Below are positions 7,045 to 15,714 of a DNA stretch of 64,000 bases, one piece after another; the first letter of the stretch is position 1, and each line of letters opens with the position of its first letter. The DNA is from Deferribacteres bacterium. GTDB lineage: Bacteria > Zhuqueibacterota > Zhuqueibacteria > Zhuqueibacterales > Geothermadaptataceae. The notes beneath the pieces are model-generated. The model was not told where the DNA came from. It saw only the letters and a program-made list of their open reading frames with translations, and did not search any database. The translations under genes and the position numbers were made by a program. The stretch lies in NCBI GenBank assembly GCA_020633675.1, contig JACKDE010000003.1, positions 310,001-374,000 on the forward strand, given 5' to 3'.

Positions 7045-7557
7045 ATGAAAAAATTTGTGACACGTTTCCTCGCCTTTTGTATGATCGCAGGTTTCATCGC
7101 TACGATTGGCATCGATGATGCCGCTGCTCAAGTTCGAAACCAATCCGGCGACACGATTAACCGGTCGTTCGGCCTCGCTGCCTACATGCAGTTCAGCCAT
7201 CTCGAATTTCTCGTACCGATTTGGGTGAGCCCGAAATTAGTGGTCGTCCCGGTGATCGGTGTAAAAAATACTGAGAATTTTGGCACGCAAACAAGACTCG
7301 GCGCAATACTTCGTATATATCAAAGAATGGCACGCCTGGCACCTTACTTCGGTGTTCGCGCACTTGCTGATATGTTTAAGCCAAACGGTGGAAGCATGGT
7401 AACAAATATAGAAGCGGGCGTGCTCTACGGCGGCGAGTTCTTCATCAACAATCATTTCAGCTTTGGGGTCGAAGCTCACGTTATTGTTTATATTCCAGAT
7501 GTGGGGCCACGCATGGTGTCAACCCAAACGTTGATGCTCGCCAACATCTATTTCTAA
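7045..7557 (+). CDS. Small predicted outer-membrane beta-barrel protein
   Basis: A 170-residue protein with a clear signal peptide (MKKFVTRFLAFCMIAGFIA...DDAAAQ, cleavage after about residue 29). Alternating hydrophobic strands follow, and the chain ends in an aromatic residue (ANIYF), as barrels inserted by the BAM machinery do. Strand-like segments include LEFLVPIWVSPKLVVVPVIGV, RLGAILRIY and HFSFGVEAHVIVYIP. The length fits an eight-strand OmpA/OmpW-sized barrel. The specific family is not recognised. GGGAAGGG precedes the start. A 199-nt leader separates it from the GH13 gene, so it is likely transcribed alone. Confidence 0.6.
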   Translation: MKKFVTRFLAFCMIAGFIATIGIDDAAAQVRNQSGDTINRSFGLAAYMQFSHLEFLVPIWVSPKLVVVPVIGVKNTENFGTQTRLGAILRIYQRMARLAPYFGVRALADMFKPNGGSMVTNIEAGVLYGGEFFINNHFSFGVEAHVIVYIPDVGPRMVSTQTLMLANIYF

Positions 7558-7635
7558 ATTTAACGCGCTGTGCGAATTGTTTTTGCGATAGTCCTTTTTG
7601 ATAAACCATTGTTTTTATGTAACAATAGTACCCCC

Positions 7636-7721
7636 GTCATTCAGGAGGAATCTATTCGGCATCGTGAGGAAACTTCGCTAGATTCCGCGGAATCGTCAAA
7701 ATAGATGCCTCCGGCATGACA
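7636..7721. repeat. MITE-like element with terminal inverted repeats, copy 2
   Basis: The left end GTCATTCAGGAGGAATC is identical to copy 1 at 346-435. The right end AATAGATGCCTCCGGCATGACA is the imperfect inverse, and the centre differs. No reading frame is present. Confidence 0.6.
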
Positions 7722-7790
7722 ATTTGGGCCGTTTTGTGCTCATCAACGGCTTATTTCATCGCATAACAGGTAATTTTACCATCCGCAGAC

Positions 7791-7833
7791 AAAAAGGCCG
7801 TTTTTGCAGCATATGCAGAAACGGCCTTTTTTT
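7791..7833 (+). terminator. Strong bidirectional intrinsic terminator
   Basis: AAAAAGGCCGTTT, a 17-nt loop, then AAACGGCCTTTTTTT form a 13-bp stem counting the A-T pairs. A-rich and T-rich flanks on both sides let it work in either direction. It most likely ends transcription from the barrel gene finishing at 7557 and isolates the downstream sirtuin gene. Confidence 0.8.
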
Positions 7834-7952
7834 ATTTCTGGCAAAGAAGATGTTGCATGCCAGGCTCTTGCTGAATATCTTCCATCAGAACAGAAATTGT
7901 GTTTCAAATCATGTTAAATCCAATGCCGTTCCATTAAGGGATTTCTGTTACC

Positions 7953-8017
7953 CTAAGCTCAGTCGAAGGATGAGCATTTTGAGCGTAGATTTCATGTCTC
8001 GACTTCGCTCGAAATGA
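7953..8017. repeat. Dispersed intergenic repeat of the GCTCAGTCGAAGG type
   Basis: The stretch contains CTAAGCTCAGTCGAAGGA and, 40 nt on, TCTCGACTTCGCTCGAAATG. These are words typical of short palindromic intergenic repeats in many environmental genomes. It overlaps the longest open frame of the sirtuin and is one reason to place that start further downstream. No second copy is obvious in this window. Confidence 0.4.
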
Positions 8018-8064
8018 AGATTTTGGCTCCATTGAATGGTATTGATGCTAAACCAGGTTGGATT

Positions 8065-8829
8065 ATGGAAGGCATTGCCAGGCTCAAGGAATATGTGGTT
8101 GCAGCCAAGCGCATATTAATTTTTACCGGCGCAGGCATTTCCACCACCAGCGGCATCCCCGACTATCGCGGGCCGAGCGGTGTTTGGAAGACCAAACAGC
8201 CTGTATATTATCATGATTTTATGCAATCCGAAGCGGCCAGGCTGACCTATTGGCAAGACAAAATGGAAGCATGGCAGACCTTCAAGCAGGCGAAACCAAC
8301 TGCTGTGCACAAGGCCATTGTCGATCTGGAAAAGGAGGGACGGATCGATTTGGTTGTCACACAAAATGTCGACGGTTTGCATCGTTTGGCTGGCACTTCA
8401 GTCCAAAAGTTGGTCGAATTGCATGGCACCAACAGCAAAGTTGAATGCCAAACCTGCCATGCTTTCAGCGACCCCGAGCTCCATTTTGATTTTGTGCAAA
8501 AGACCGGCCGCGCGCCAACCTGTGAACATTGCGGTGGCTTTCTGAAACCGGCAACCATCAGCTTTGGCCAGGCATTGCGTGAGCACGATTTAAAGCGCTC
8601 GGTGCAAGCTGCGCAGCGATGCGACCTGGTCATCGCACTTGGCTCCACCCTGTCGGTTTATCCGGCGGCTTCGATAACGCTCCTGGCGGCTGAGCAGGGC
8701 GCGCCCTACATTGTGATCAATCGTGGCGTGACCGAGCATGATACGCACAAACGGTTGAGCCTGCGGATCGAAGGTGATGTCGAACAAATCTTTCCCCCTG
8801 CCGTTGCCGAAGCTTTGAAAAAAACCTGA
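8065..8829 (+). CDS. Sirtuin NAD-dependent protein deacylase
   Basis: A 254-residue SIR2-family enzyme that removes acyl groups from lysine using NAD. Motifs in order are GAGISTTSGIPDYRG (NAD binding), TQNVDGLH, LHGTN with the catalytic histidine, and a zinc ribbon with CQTCH and CEHCGG. Next come FGQAL, IALGSTLSVYPA and YIVINRG. The length matches bacterial sirtuins. The Ala-Tyr-Arg acyl pocket of class III (CobB-like) enzymes is not evident, so the preferred acyl group is open. The frame extends to 8014, but that start has no ribosome site and lies in a repeat; ATG 8065, after AGGTTGG, fits the family better. Confidence 0.9.
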   Translation: MEGIARLKEYVVAAKRILIFTGAGISTTSGIPDYRGPSGVWKTKQPVYYHDFMQSEAARLTYWQDKMEAWQTFKQAKPTAVHKAIVDLEKEGRIDLVVTQNVDGLHRLAGTSVQKLVELHGTNSKVECQTCHAFSDPELHFDFVQKTGRAPTCEHCGGFLKPATISFGQALREHDLKRSVQAAQRCDLVIALGSTLSVYPAASITLLAAEQGAPYIVINRGVTEHDTHKRLSLRIEGDVEQIFPPAVAEALKKT

Positions 8830-8847
8830 CTGAAATTTTAGTGAGCA

Positions 8848-9789
8848 CTACTCCCGCAAAATCACGAATTCTTCCATCGGCACTTTGCAAATTTCGCGTT
8901 CTTCACAGGCTACCAATAAATCGTCTTCATCGTAGCAGATCGCCTCAAATTTGCGTTCATCTTTAATCGGCAGCCAGCGAATTTTTCCAGCGAAATAATC
9001 ATCCGAACCGTTTGGCGCTTCAAAAAGCCACACCGCGTTATAAGCCAATACAGCGATTTCCTTGCCATCCCGCCGCGCATCGGCACCGGTCACCATTCCC
9101 TGTATGTTAAATTGACTCACGAGCGTCAACGGCACCGGTTCGAGCGGATCCAGCTTGTCCAGCCGGTACAGTTTTGTGGTTTTGTCGCTGCGATGCTTGG
9201 TCAGGAAGTAAAGCTTGCCGCGTGCCCAAAACATGCCTTCGCAGTCGTAATTGCGTTTTTCTGCCGGAAATGTTTTTTGGTCGGGATAGAAAACCTGCAC
9301 CTTCAAGCGCGCTGAAGTCACCACCGTTTCGTTCGGGTAGGGTTCAGAAACGAAATAGACAGCGAGATCGCGGCGCGCATTGCTGTTGTTTCCCATATCC
9401 GCAATGATCAAATTGCCCTTGTCATCCGCAGCGATATCTTCCCAATCGACATTCACGGCATCGGGAATGCGAATCCCTTCATAATTCTTCATCCAGACCG
9501 GTTTGATGATTGAGCCATCCCGATGGATCGGAAAAATGCGCGCTTCATCTCCGGAATCGTTGTGCGTCCACAAGACATCCGGCCACAAACGACTTTGCAC
9601 CAGTCCGGATGCTTCGCTGATTGGCTCAAAACGGATCTCGCCGCTGGTTGTCAGAAAAACCGGACTTTTGTCCGGCAAATTTATCGTTGAAGCATTATTT
9701 GAATAAGCCGGTTCAGGCATTTCTTTCGAGCAGGCGCTCAATGAAACAGCCATTATGCCAATCAACAAAATCAAGTGGTTACGTTTCAC
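8848..9789 (-). CDS. Lipoprotein with predicted beta-propeller fold
   Basis: A 313-residue protein with a lipoprotein signal (LILLIGIMAVSLSAC, lipobox LSAC, Cys20), so it is probably anchored to a membrane facing the periplasm. The mature part has propeller-like repeats: ASGLVQSRLWPDVLWTHNDSGD, DWEDIAADDKGNLIIADMGNN, YDCEGMFWARGKLYFLTKH, and KFEAICYDEDDLLVACEE. The 'WTHNDSGDEARIF' block recurs in a widespread uncharacterised family. No catalytic motif is recognised. It ends 19 nt from the convergent sirtuin gene. Confidence 0.65.
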   Translation of the reverse strand: MKRNHLILLIGIMAVSLSACSKEMPEPAYSNNASTINLPDKSPVFLTTSGEIRFEPISEASGLVQSRLWPDVLWTHNDSGDEARIFPIHRDGSIIKPVWMKNYEGIRIPDAVNVDWEDIAADDKGNLIIADMGNNSNARRDLAVYFVSEPYPNETVVTSARLKVQVFYPDQKTFPAEKRNYDCEGMFWARGKLYFLTKHRSDKTTKLYRLDKLDPLEPVPLTLVSQFNIQGMVTGADARRDGKEIAVLAYNAVWLFEAPNGSDDYFAGKIRWLPIKDERKFEAICYDEDDLLVACEEREICKVPMEEFVILRE

Positions 9790-9849
9790 AAATACACTCC
9801 TTCAGAATTCGCACCGACCCGTGACGGCCAGGCCGATGCGGGACATCAA

Positions 9850-11715
9850 CTACTTGGTGGCGGTTGTCATGATTTCCGTCATGCGGCTGACAAATTCTGT
9901 TGGCGAAGTCAGATTGCCTTCCACCAGCGCCGCGCCCTCATAAATTTGCAGGATACAGCTCCGCAACAACGGATCGGTACTGCTGCCCATGTTCAATCGC
10001 GACAGGTTTTTGATGAGTGGATGCGCGGTGTTGATCTCCAGGATTTTTTTGGCGCCTGCATACTCCTGGTTCATCATTTTCATCATTCTTTCCATTTGCG
10101 GATCAAGACCATCCTTGCCGACCACCAGCGTAGCGGCGGAATCGACCAACCTCTTTGATTCGATCACATCCGCGACCTGATCGCCGAGGGTCTCCTTAAA
10201 AACCGACAGCAGCGATTTCGCCAGGTCCTCATTCAGACTTTCGGTTTTTTCATCCTTGCTCTCTTTCAAATCGATATCCGCTTTTTCAATCGAAGTCAGT
10301 GGCTTTTTATCGTATTCCTGCAAGGAGGGCAGCACAAAAATATCGACCGGATCACTGAGCAGAAGGACCTCCAGGTCATGCTTTTTGAAGTATTCGAGGT
10401 TCGGATTGCGCTCGAGTTGCTGCCGAGATTCGCCAGTCAGGTAGTAAATTTCTTTCTGATCTTCGGACATGCGGGCAACGTATTCCTTGAGCGAAGTAAC
10501 ACTATCTTTCTCGATCCTGGTCGATTCAAATCGCAGCAACTCGACAATTTTATCCTTGTTGGCAAAATCGGAATTCAGGCCGGTTTTGAAAAGGGGGCCG
10601 AAATTTTTCATAAATTTTTCGAACTTGGTCGGTTCGTTCTTGCTCCAGTCCTCCAGGAATCCCAAAATTTTGCTGGTGAGCACGTTGCGGATTTTAGTCA
10701 TCACCGGGCTGTTTTGCGTCACTTCGCGGGAAACATTTAACGGCAAATCCGCCGTGTCAACCACACCAGTCGCGAATCGCAGATAGTCGGGTAACAACTC
10801 TTGGCAATCGCTTTGGATGAATACTTTGTTCGAGTAGAGGTGCAGAGACTTTTCAAATACTTCGCGGGTAAAAAGCTGCGGCGGCGCCGTTTCCGGGATG
10901 AAAACCAGCGCTTTGAAACTGACCACACCTTCAAGATTCAAGTACAAATGTCCTAGTGGCGGATTGAAATCATTGGAGATGAATTTATAAAATTCTGTCA
11001 GCTCTTCTTCGCTTTGCTCGTCCTTCGGCTTCTGCCACAGTGCAGTAACGGTATTGATTTTCTCTTTTCCTACAAATATCGGAAAATCGACAAAATTGGA
11101 ATATTTTTGAATAATATTTTTAACGCCGTACTCTTCGCTGTAATGCTTAAAGTCATCTTTGAGCGCAAAGCTGATTTTGGTGCCGCGCGTTTTCCTGTCG
11201 ATTTCTTCGATTGTGTACGTGCCTTCTCCGGAGGATTTCCAGCGGCACCCGACACTATCCTTGTCGGCCGCCCGGGTTTCGACTGTTACCTCATCCGTTA
11301 CCATAAAAACCGAGTAAAAACCGACGCCAAACCGGCCGATCAGGTCACCAACACTTGTCTCGTTGGCTGTTTTGAGCTTTTCAACAAACTCGAGCGTACC
11401 CGAACTGGCCACGCTGCCAATGCGTTCCATCAACTCATCTTTGGTCATGCCAATGCCGGTATCTTCAATCGAAAATGTCTGTTTGTCCTTATCCACCTCG
11501 ATCGTGATGTTTAAATCGGCGTCGGCGTCGAGCACTTCTTTGTCTGTTAACATGCGAAAACGCACTTTGTTAAGCGCATCAGATGCGTTGGAAATCAACT
11601 CCCGCAAAAAAATCTCAGGGTGCGTGTACAAAGAATGCACAATCAAATGCAGAAGCTGCTTCATTTCAGCTTTGAACTGATACTCTTGTGCACCGGTGCT
11701 TTTCTTTTTTGCCAT
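9850..11715 (-). CDS. htpG: Hsp90-family molecular chaperone
   Basis: A 621-residue cytosolic ATP-dependent chaperone. The GHKL ATPase domain is complete: FLRELISNASDALNKVRF, IEDTGIGMTKDEL, GVGFYSVFMV and GTKISF. The middle domain (LYSNKVFIQ, LPLNVSREVTQ) and C-terminal dimerisation domain follow. I place the start at ATG 11715 (MAKKKST), nine bases after AGGAGG. The frame also contains TTG 11724 and ATG 11721, but both are too close to the ribosome site. A promoter with a dyad in its spacer lies at 11754-11782. Length and motifs are normal for bacterial HtpG. Confidence 0.96.
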   Translation of the reverse strand: MAKKKSTGAQEYQFKAEMKQLLHLIVHSLYTHPEIFLRELISNASDALNKVRFRMLTDKEVLDADADLNITIEVDKDKQTFSIEDTGIGMTKDELMERIGSVASSGTLEFVEKLKTANETSVGDLIGRFGVGFYSVFMVTDEVTVETRAADKDSVGCRWKSSGEGTYTIEEIDRKTRGTKISFALKDDFKHYSEEYGVKNIIQKYSNFVDFPIFVGKEKINTVTALWQKPKDEQSEEELTEFYKFISNDFNPPLGHLYLNLEGVVSFKALVFIPETAPPQLFTREVFEKSLHLYSNKVFIQSDCQELLPDYLRFATGVVDTADLPLNVSREVTQNSPVMTKIRNVLTSKILGFLEDWSKNEPTKFEKFMKNFGPLFKTGLNSDFANKDKIVELLRFESTRIEKDSVTSLKEYVARMSEDQKEIYYLTGESRQQLERNPNLEYFKKHDLEVLLLSDPVDIFVLPSLQEYDKKPLTSIEKADIDLKESKDEKTESLNEDLAKSLLSVFKETLGDQVADVIESKRLVDSAATLVVGKDGLDPQMERMMKMMNQEYAGAKKILEINTAHPLIKNLSRLNMGSSTDPLLRSCILQIYEGAALVEGNLTSPTEFVSRMTEIMTTATK

Positions 11716-11753
11716 TGTCATCAACCTCCTGAAAAAATATGGCGTTACTCTAC

Positions 11754-11782
11754 GTTATATTGCGCGATCATCGCGCGTTGAA
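11754..11782 (-). promoter_or_regulatory. Predicted htpG promoter with an operator-like dyad in the spacer
   Basis: On the minus strand, TTCAAC (11782-11777) and TATAAC (11759-11754) are separated by exactly 17 nt. That spacer is almost wholly a 7-1-7 palindrome, GCGCGAT-G-ATCGCGC (11762-11776). The -35 match is weak (three of six positions) and the -10 is good. A dyad placed between the hexamers suggests repression. It is not the CIRCE sequence. Confidence 0.5.
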
Positions 11783-11886
11783 TAGTTTCTATTTTTGCAA
11801 AATACAGCAGTGTAATATAAAAGTTGAGGCTAAAAAGGCAATCATTTTCATAAAAAGCAGATGACTTTGGCATTCTGTGGCGGGAC

Positions 11887-11958
11887 AAAAAAAGCGCAGA
11901 TCAGGCGATTGCGACGGTGATTTTGTACAACCACCGCGCTTTCGCCACATCTGCGCTT
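11887..11958 (-). terminator. Intrinsic terminator of the Spy-like gene
   Basis: On the minus strand, AAGCGCAGAT and ATCTGCGCTT enclose a long, internally paired loop (GGCG/CGCC and CGGTG/CACCG). The stem is followed directly by seven T. It lies about 35 nt beyond the stop of the Spy-like gene. Confidence 0.8.
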
Positions 11959-11992
11959 CCCGAACAACCAGCGCTAAAAATTCACGAATTAT

Positions 11993-12523
11993 CTAATTTT
12001 CCTGTTCTTCGACGGCGCCGGTCCCCGGGCCGCCCAAGGGGCGATTTCCGCGTGCGCCACCTGATCCCCTGCGCTCAAAACGGGCTTTGCCTCGCATGCC
12101 TCGTCCACCATGCTGCAAACGCAAAGCTTTGGCTTTTTTGCGCTGTTCCGGCGTCAGGATTTTCTGAACCGCCAACTGATTGTGAACGCGCGCCTTCATC
12201 ATCGAGGCCTGCAGTGTGCTCAATTCATTTACCTTCGCATCGATCTTGCCTTGATCAGGCGTGTCTGCCACCATGAGTTCGCGCAACTCAATGCGGGCGA
12301 TCTTCATTTTGGCCTGGCGGTCGATGCGTTCTTTTTGAGCGGCGGAATGAATGCCCTGAATCTGTTCTTTTTGCACATCGGTCAGCCCAAGTGCTTCAGC
12401 CATGAACGCGCCTTTTGCCGGGCCGCCCTGCTTTTGGAACTGGCGTTGTCTGGGTTGGGCAATGGCTAAACTGGCAATCAACATCAGGCAGGTTGCGGCT
12501 ACGAATGCAGAATATTTTTTCAT
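11993..12523 (-). CDS. Periplasmic Spy/CpxP-like protein (LTXXQ family)
   Basis: A 176-residue exported protein with signal peptide MKKYSAFVAATCLMLIASLAIAQ. The mature chain is mostly helical and contains two LTxxQ-type signatures, LGLTDVQKEQIQGI and ILTPEQRKKAKAL, which define the Spy/CpxP fold of ATP-independent periplasmic chaperones and metal or stress sensors. The C-terminal 40 residues are a low-complexity Arg/Gly tail (GGRGMRGKARFERRGSGGARG), which is unusual for Spy and may bind nucleic acid, metal or acidic surfaces. The start at 12523 is preceded by AAAGGA. It is upstream of htpG on the same strand but separated from it by a terminator. Confidence 0.75.
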   Translation of the reverse strand: MKKYSAFVAATCLMLIASLAIAQPRQRQFQKQGGPAKGAFMAEALGLTDVQKEQIQGIHSAAQKERIDRQAKMKIARIELRELMVADTPDQGKIDAKVNELSTLQASMMKARVHNQLAVQKILTPEQRKKAKALRLQHGGRGMRGKARFERRGSGGARGNRPLGGPGTGAVEEQEN

Positions 12524-12818
12524 GACCATGTCCTTTCATGCTTAAATGAACAATTACGTATGATTTGGTTTCCTTGAAGTCTCACTTTCAACTTCCGGCT
12601 AAACATACGCACGCCGTTTCAAAATATTTTGCTTTTTGGGGTGAATGCCGTATTTGTGGGCTGAGCGCCATGATATGATGGACGAAGACCTCGCGAGAGC
12701 GACGGTTTGCGGTTTTCGAGGGTGAACAACCAAAGTCACAAAGAAAACGTTCCGTGGAACAGGTTCAAGCGCATATATTCAGGTGCGATGTCGATCTGCT
12801 GGTAAAACTCGTTCGCAG

Positions 12819-13244
12819 CTACGGTTTGCCAAAGGCTATTTCCGCTGCCGATTTCATGTCACTCAAAAATTTTTCCATGGTTGACGCCATCGATTTTTCC
12901 ACCGGTTCGGGCAAGGGATCGCGGAAGGTGTTTTCAAAAGAGACTTTGCTGCCGGTGCCGTTTGCAAGGATCTGCCATTCGCTTTTGCCTGGCAATGGTC
13001 CACCGCTTCGGGAGTACGCAAGCTTTTTCATGGGCTCAAATGCTGTGATCTGCGCAGAGTAACGTACGTCTTCCGAGCCCGGACCTGCAGTAATGGTGGC
13101 AATTTCACCGACCTTCATTTCGGCGGAGGAGAGATCAATTTTTTTGAAAATCTCTGAGAATTGTGTCCATTTGCGCATATCCATGAACTCCCAAACAGTA
13201 TCAGGATCGACACGCATTTCGATGCTACGGGATATTTTCGTCAT
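12819..13244 (-). CDS. SRPBCC-family protein
   Basis: A 141-residue polyketide-cyclase/START-like protein with a hydrophobic ligand cavity. The sequence runs MTKISRSIEMRVDPDTVWEFM (first strand and helix), FKKIDLSSAEMKVGEIATI, YSAQITAFEPMKKLAYSRSGG and ends in the long C-terminal helix EKSMASTMEKFLSDMKSAAE. The ligand is unknown. The start at 13244 is preceded by GAGGTGAG; the 13271 frame start is less likely. It stands alone between glgB and a gap of 289 nt (12530-12818) in which I see no gene. Confidence 0.75.
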   Translation of the reverse strand: MTKISRSIEMRVDPDTVWEFMDMRKWTQFSEIFKKIDLSSAEMKVGEIATITAGPGSEDVRYSAQITAFEPMKKLAYSRSGGPLPGKSEWQILANGTGSKVSFENTFRDPLPEPVEKSMASTMEKFLSDMKSAAEIAFGKP

Positions 13245-13269
13245 CTCGCTCACCTCTTCTCTTTTTTGC

Positions 13270-13303
13270 AAAAAAATGAATTGCTGCGGCGTCGAGGCAA
13301 TTC
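13270..13303 (-). terminator. Intrinsic terminator downstream of glgB
   Basis: On the minus strand, GAATTGC - 12 nt - GCAATTC is followed by a run of seven T after one A. It lies about 130 nt beyond the glgB stop and just upstream of the SRPBCC start, so it would insulate the latter. Confidence 0.65.
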
Positions 13304-13432
13304 AATTTGTGGTTTGCTTTCAACTTGAGCCAACCGTGCCTGCGATTGTGATTATCCTGAGGTCTTCTTGGCAAAACGCCAAATTTTAAAAGACCACAAT
13401 TTGGGCTTAAATGCACCTGACTTACAGCCATA

Positions 13433-15658
13433 TCACTTTTCACGTTGCGGTTGAAAAACCAAGACTGATAGTGGTGGAACCGTCACCGCAATGGAGTGCT
13501 TGAATTGATGGTACGGCACGGCTTCCGAGTTAACGCCACCGTAATTGCCCAGATTGCTGCCGCCATAGGCTTCTGCGTCGCTATTCAGCACTTCCTGGTA
13601 AAAACCCGGCTCCGGTACGCCTATGCGATATTCATAGCGCGGCACCGGTGTAAAATTACACAGAAAAAGCACAAAATCTTTTTGATCTTTCGCCTTGCGC
13701 ATAAAAATGACGATACTGCTATCGGCGTCTTGAAAGTCGATCCACTCAAATCCATCTGCGGTGAAATCAAGTTGCCAGAGTGCCGGATTCTTGCGGTAGA
13801 TATGGTTGAGATCGCGCACAAACGATTGCAGATTGCGATGATCGTCGTATTGCAGCAAATGCCAGTCGAGGCCGTCTTTTTCATTCCACTCCCGCCACTG
13901 TCCGAATTCGCCCCCCATGAACAGCAGTTTTTTGCCCGGATGTCCGTACATAAATCCATATGCCAGCTTCAAATTCGCGAACATCTGCCAACGGTCGCCG
14001 GGCATTTTGCTCAGCAGCGACGCTTTTCCATGCACCACCTCATCATGCGAGAGCACCAACACGAAATTTTCGGAAAATGCATACCAGAGGCTAAAGGTGA
14101 TCTTGCTGTGGTGAAATTTGCGATGAATCGGATCGTTCTGGATATATTCGAGAAAATCGTTCATCCAGCCCATATTCCACTTCAGATTGAAGCCCAGCCC
14201 GCCCAAATAAGTCGGTCGCGATACGCTCGGCCAGGCGGTGGATTCTTCGGCGATCATCAGCACATTCGGAAATTGATTATAAACGGTTTCGTTGAGTTTT
14301 TTCAGGAAATCGATCGCATCGAGATTTTCACGCCCGCCGTACTTATTTGGAATCCACTGGCCTTCTTCGCGTGAGTAATCCAGATACAACATCGATGCTA
14401 CGGCATCGACACGCAAGCCATCGATGTGATACTCATCGAGCCAAAACACTGCATTGGCGATCAAAAAATTGGCGACTTCATAGCGCCCAAAGTTGAAAAT
14501 AAGCGTGCCCCAATCCGGGTGCTCACCAAGGCGCGGATCATCGTGCTCGTACAGGGCTGTGCCATCGAAACGCCGCAGGGCAAAATCATCTTTGGGAAAA
14601 TGCGCCGGCACCCAATCCACAATAACGCCGATGCCATTAGCGTGCATGTGGTCGACAAAATACTTAAAATCGTCCGGCGGGCCATAGCGGCTGGTTGGTG
14701 CATAGTAGCCGGTGACCTGATATCCCCACGAGCCATCGAATGGATGCTCGGCAATCGGCATCAACTCGACATGCGTATAGCCCATCTCTTTCACATAATC
14801 TGACAATTCGTGTGCCAGCTCGCGATAGCTCAACACACGATTTTCAGCTTCCGGCTTGAGCTTCCACGATCCCAGATGCACTTCGTAAATCGAAATAGGT
14901 TGATCGTACGGTTCCTTTTTGCTGCGTCGTTTCAACCAGTCATCATCCTTCCATGCATACTGTCCGAGTTGATGCACCCTGGATGCGTTGGACGGACGCA
15001 ACTCGCAAGCAAAGGCCAGCGGATCAGATTTGATGCGAAGAGCGCCATTGGCTGTGCGAATCTCGTACTTGTAAATCTCATTTTCAGCAATACCGGGAAT
15101 AAATAGTTCCCAAATGCCGGTGTATGCGTGCACATTCATCGGATGGTAGCGACCATCCCATTGGTTGAAATTACCAATCACGCTAACGCGGGTGGCGTTC
15201 GGCGCCCACACCACAAAATTCGCACCGGTGATGCCGTCGATTTCCGTGACGTGTGCGCCAAATATGCGGTACATGTCATAAAACTGGCCTTGCAGGTACT
15301 GTTCCTTGTCGTGCTCGCTAAGAAGTGATGGGAAGCGGTAGGGATCATCAATTTCGAAGGAAGTATCGCTGTGATCAATGGCGCTGAATCGATAACGAAA
15401 GTTCTTGAGACCGGTAGTGATTTCGGCTTCAAAAAAGCCATCATCATTGCGTCGTTGCATTTCTATAGGTTTGGCATTTTTATTTGCCGGCACAACAAAC
15501 ATGATTTTTGCATCGGGCCGGTATGCCCGAATACTGATGCAGTTCTGACCATCAGCCGGCGTTTTTTTTGCATGTGGACCGAGCACGGACGCGGGGTGGT
15601 GGTGCTCGCAATTGACAATGCGGGCGATGTCTTTTTCGCTGGCTCGGTTTTGCATCAT
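13433..15658 (-). CDS. glgB: 1,4-alpha-glucan branching enzyme
   Basis: A 741-residue cytosolic glycogen branching enzyme (GH13_9). It has an N-terminal extension module, a CBM48 domain around GANFVVWAPNATRVSVIGNFNQWDGR, and the catalytic barrel with YTHVELMPIAEHPFDGSWGYQ. Catalytic residues are in GLRVDAVASMLY (nucleophile Asp), MIAEESTAWP (Glu) and LVLSHDEVVHGK (Asp). The C-terminal domain carries LFMGGEFGQWREWNE. Length is normal for the long GlgB form. AAGGA lies six bases before the first ATG. It follows clpS on the same strand with a 56-nt gap. The partner glgC is at 48 kb; glgA is not in the window. Confidence 0.95.
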   Translation of the reverse strand: MMQNRASEKDIARIVNCEHHHPASVLGPHAKKTPADGQNCISIRAYRPDAKIMFVVPANKNAKPIEMQRRNDDGFFEAEITTGLKNFRYRFSAIDHSDTSFEIDDPYRFPSLLSEHDKEQYLQGQFYDMYRIFGAHVTEIDGITGANFVVWAPNATRVSVIGNFNQWDGRYHPMNVHAYTGIWELFIPGIAENEIYKYEIRTANGALRIKSDPLAFACELRPSNASRVHQLGQYAWKDDDWLKRRSKKEPYDQPISIYEVHLGSWKLKPEAENRVLSYRELAHELSDYVKEMGYTHVELMPIAEHPFDGSWGYQVTGYYAPTSRYGPPDDFKYFVDHMHANGIGVIVDWVPAHFPKDDFALRRFDGTALYEHDDPRLGEHPDWGTLIFNFGRYEVANFLIANAVFWLDEYHIDGLRVDAVASMLYLDYSREEGQWIPNKYGGRENLDAIDFLKKLNETVYNQFPNVLMIAEESTAWPSVSRPTYLGGLGFNLKWNMGWMNDFLEYIQNDPIHRKFHHSKITFSLWYAFSENFVLVLSHDEVVHGKASLLSKMPGDRWQMFANLKLAYGFMYGHPGKKLLFMGGEFGQWREWNEKDGLDWHLLQYDDHRNLQSFVRDLNHIYRKNPALWQLDFTADGFEWIDFQDADSSIVIFMRKAKDQKDFVLFLCNFTPVPRYEYRIGVPEPGFYQEVLNSDAEAYGGSNLGNYGGVNSEAVPYHQFKHSIAVTVPPLSVLVFQPQREK

Positions 15659-15714
15659 TTAACATCCTTATTAAAAATTCGGATCTTCTTGCTTTGCGTG
15701 TTTTTGGGGAGTCG

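Noticed and set aside
7724..8017. A 97-codon plus-strand frame before the sirtuin gene
   Set aside because: It crosses a strong terminator and a dispersed repeat and has no domain or ribosome site.
13496..14374. A 292-codon plus-strand frame inside glgB
   Set aside because: Antisense shadow of a clear branching-enzyme gene.
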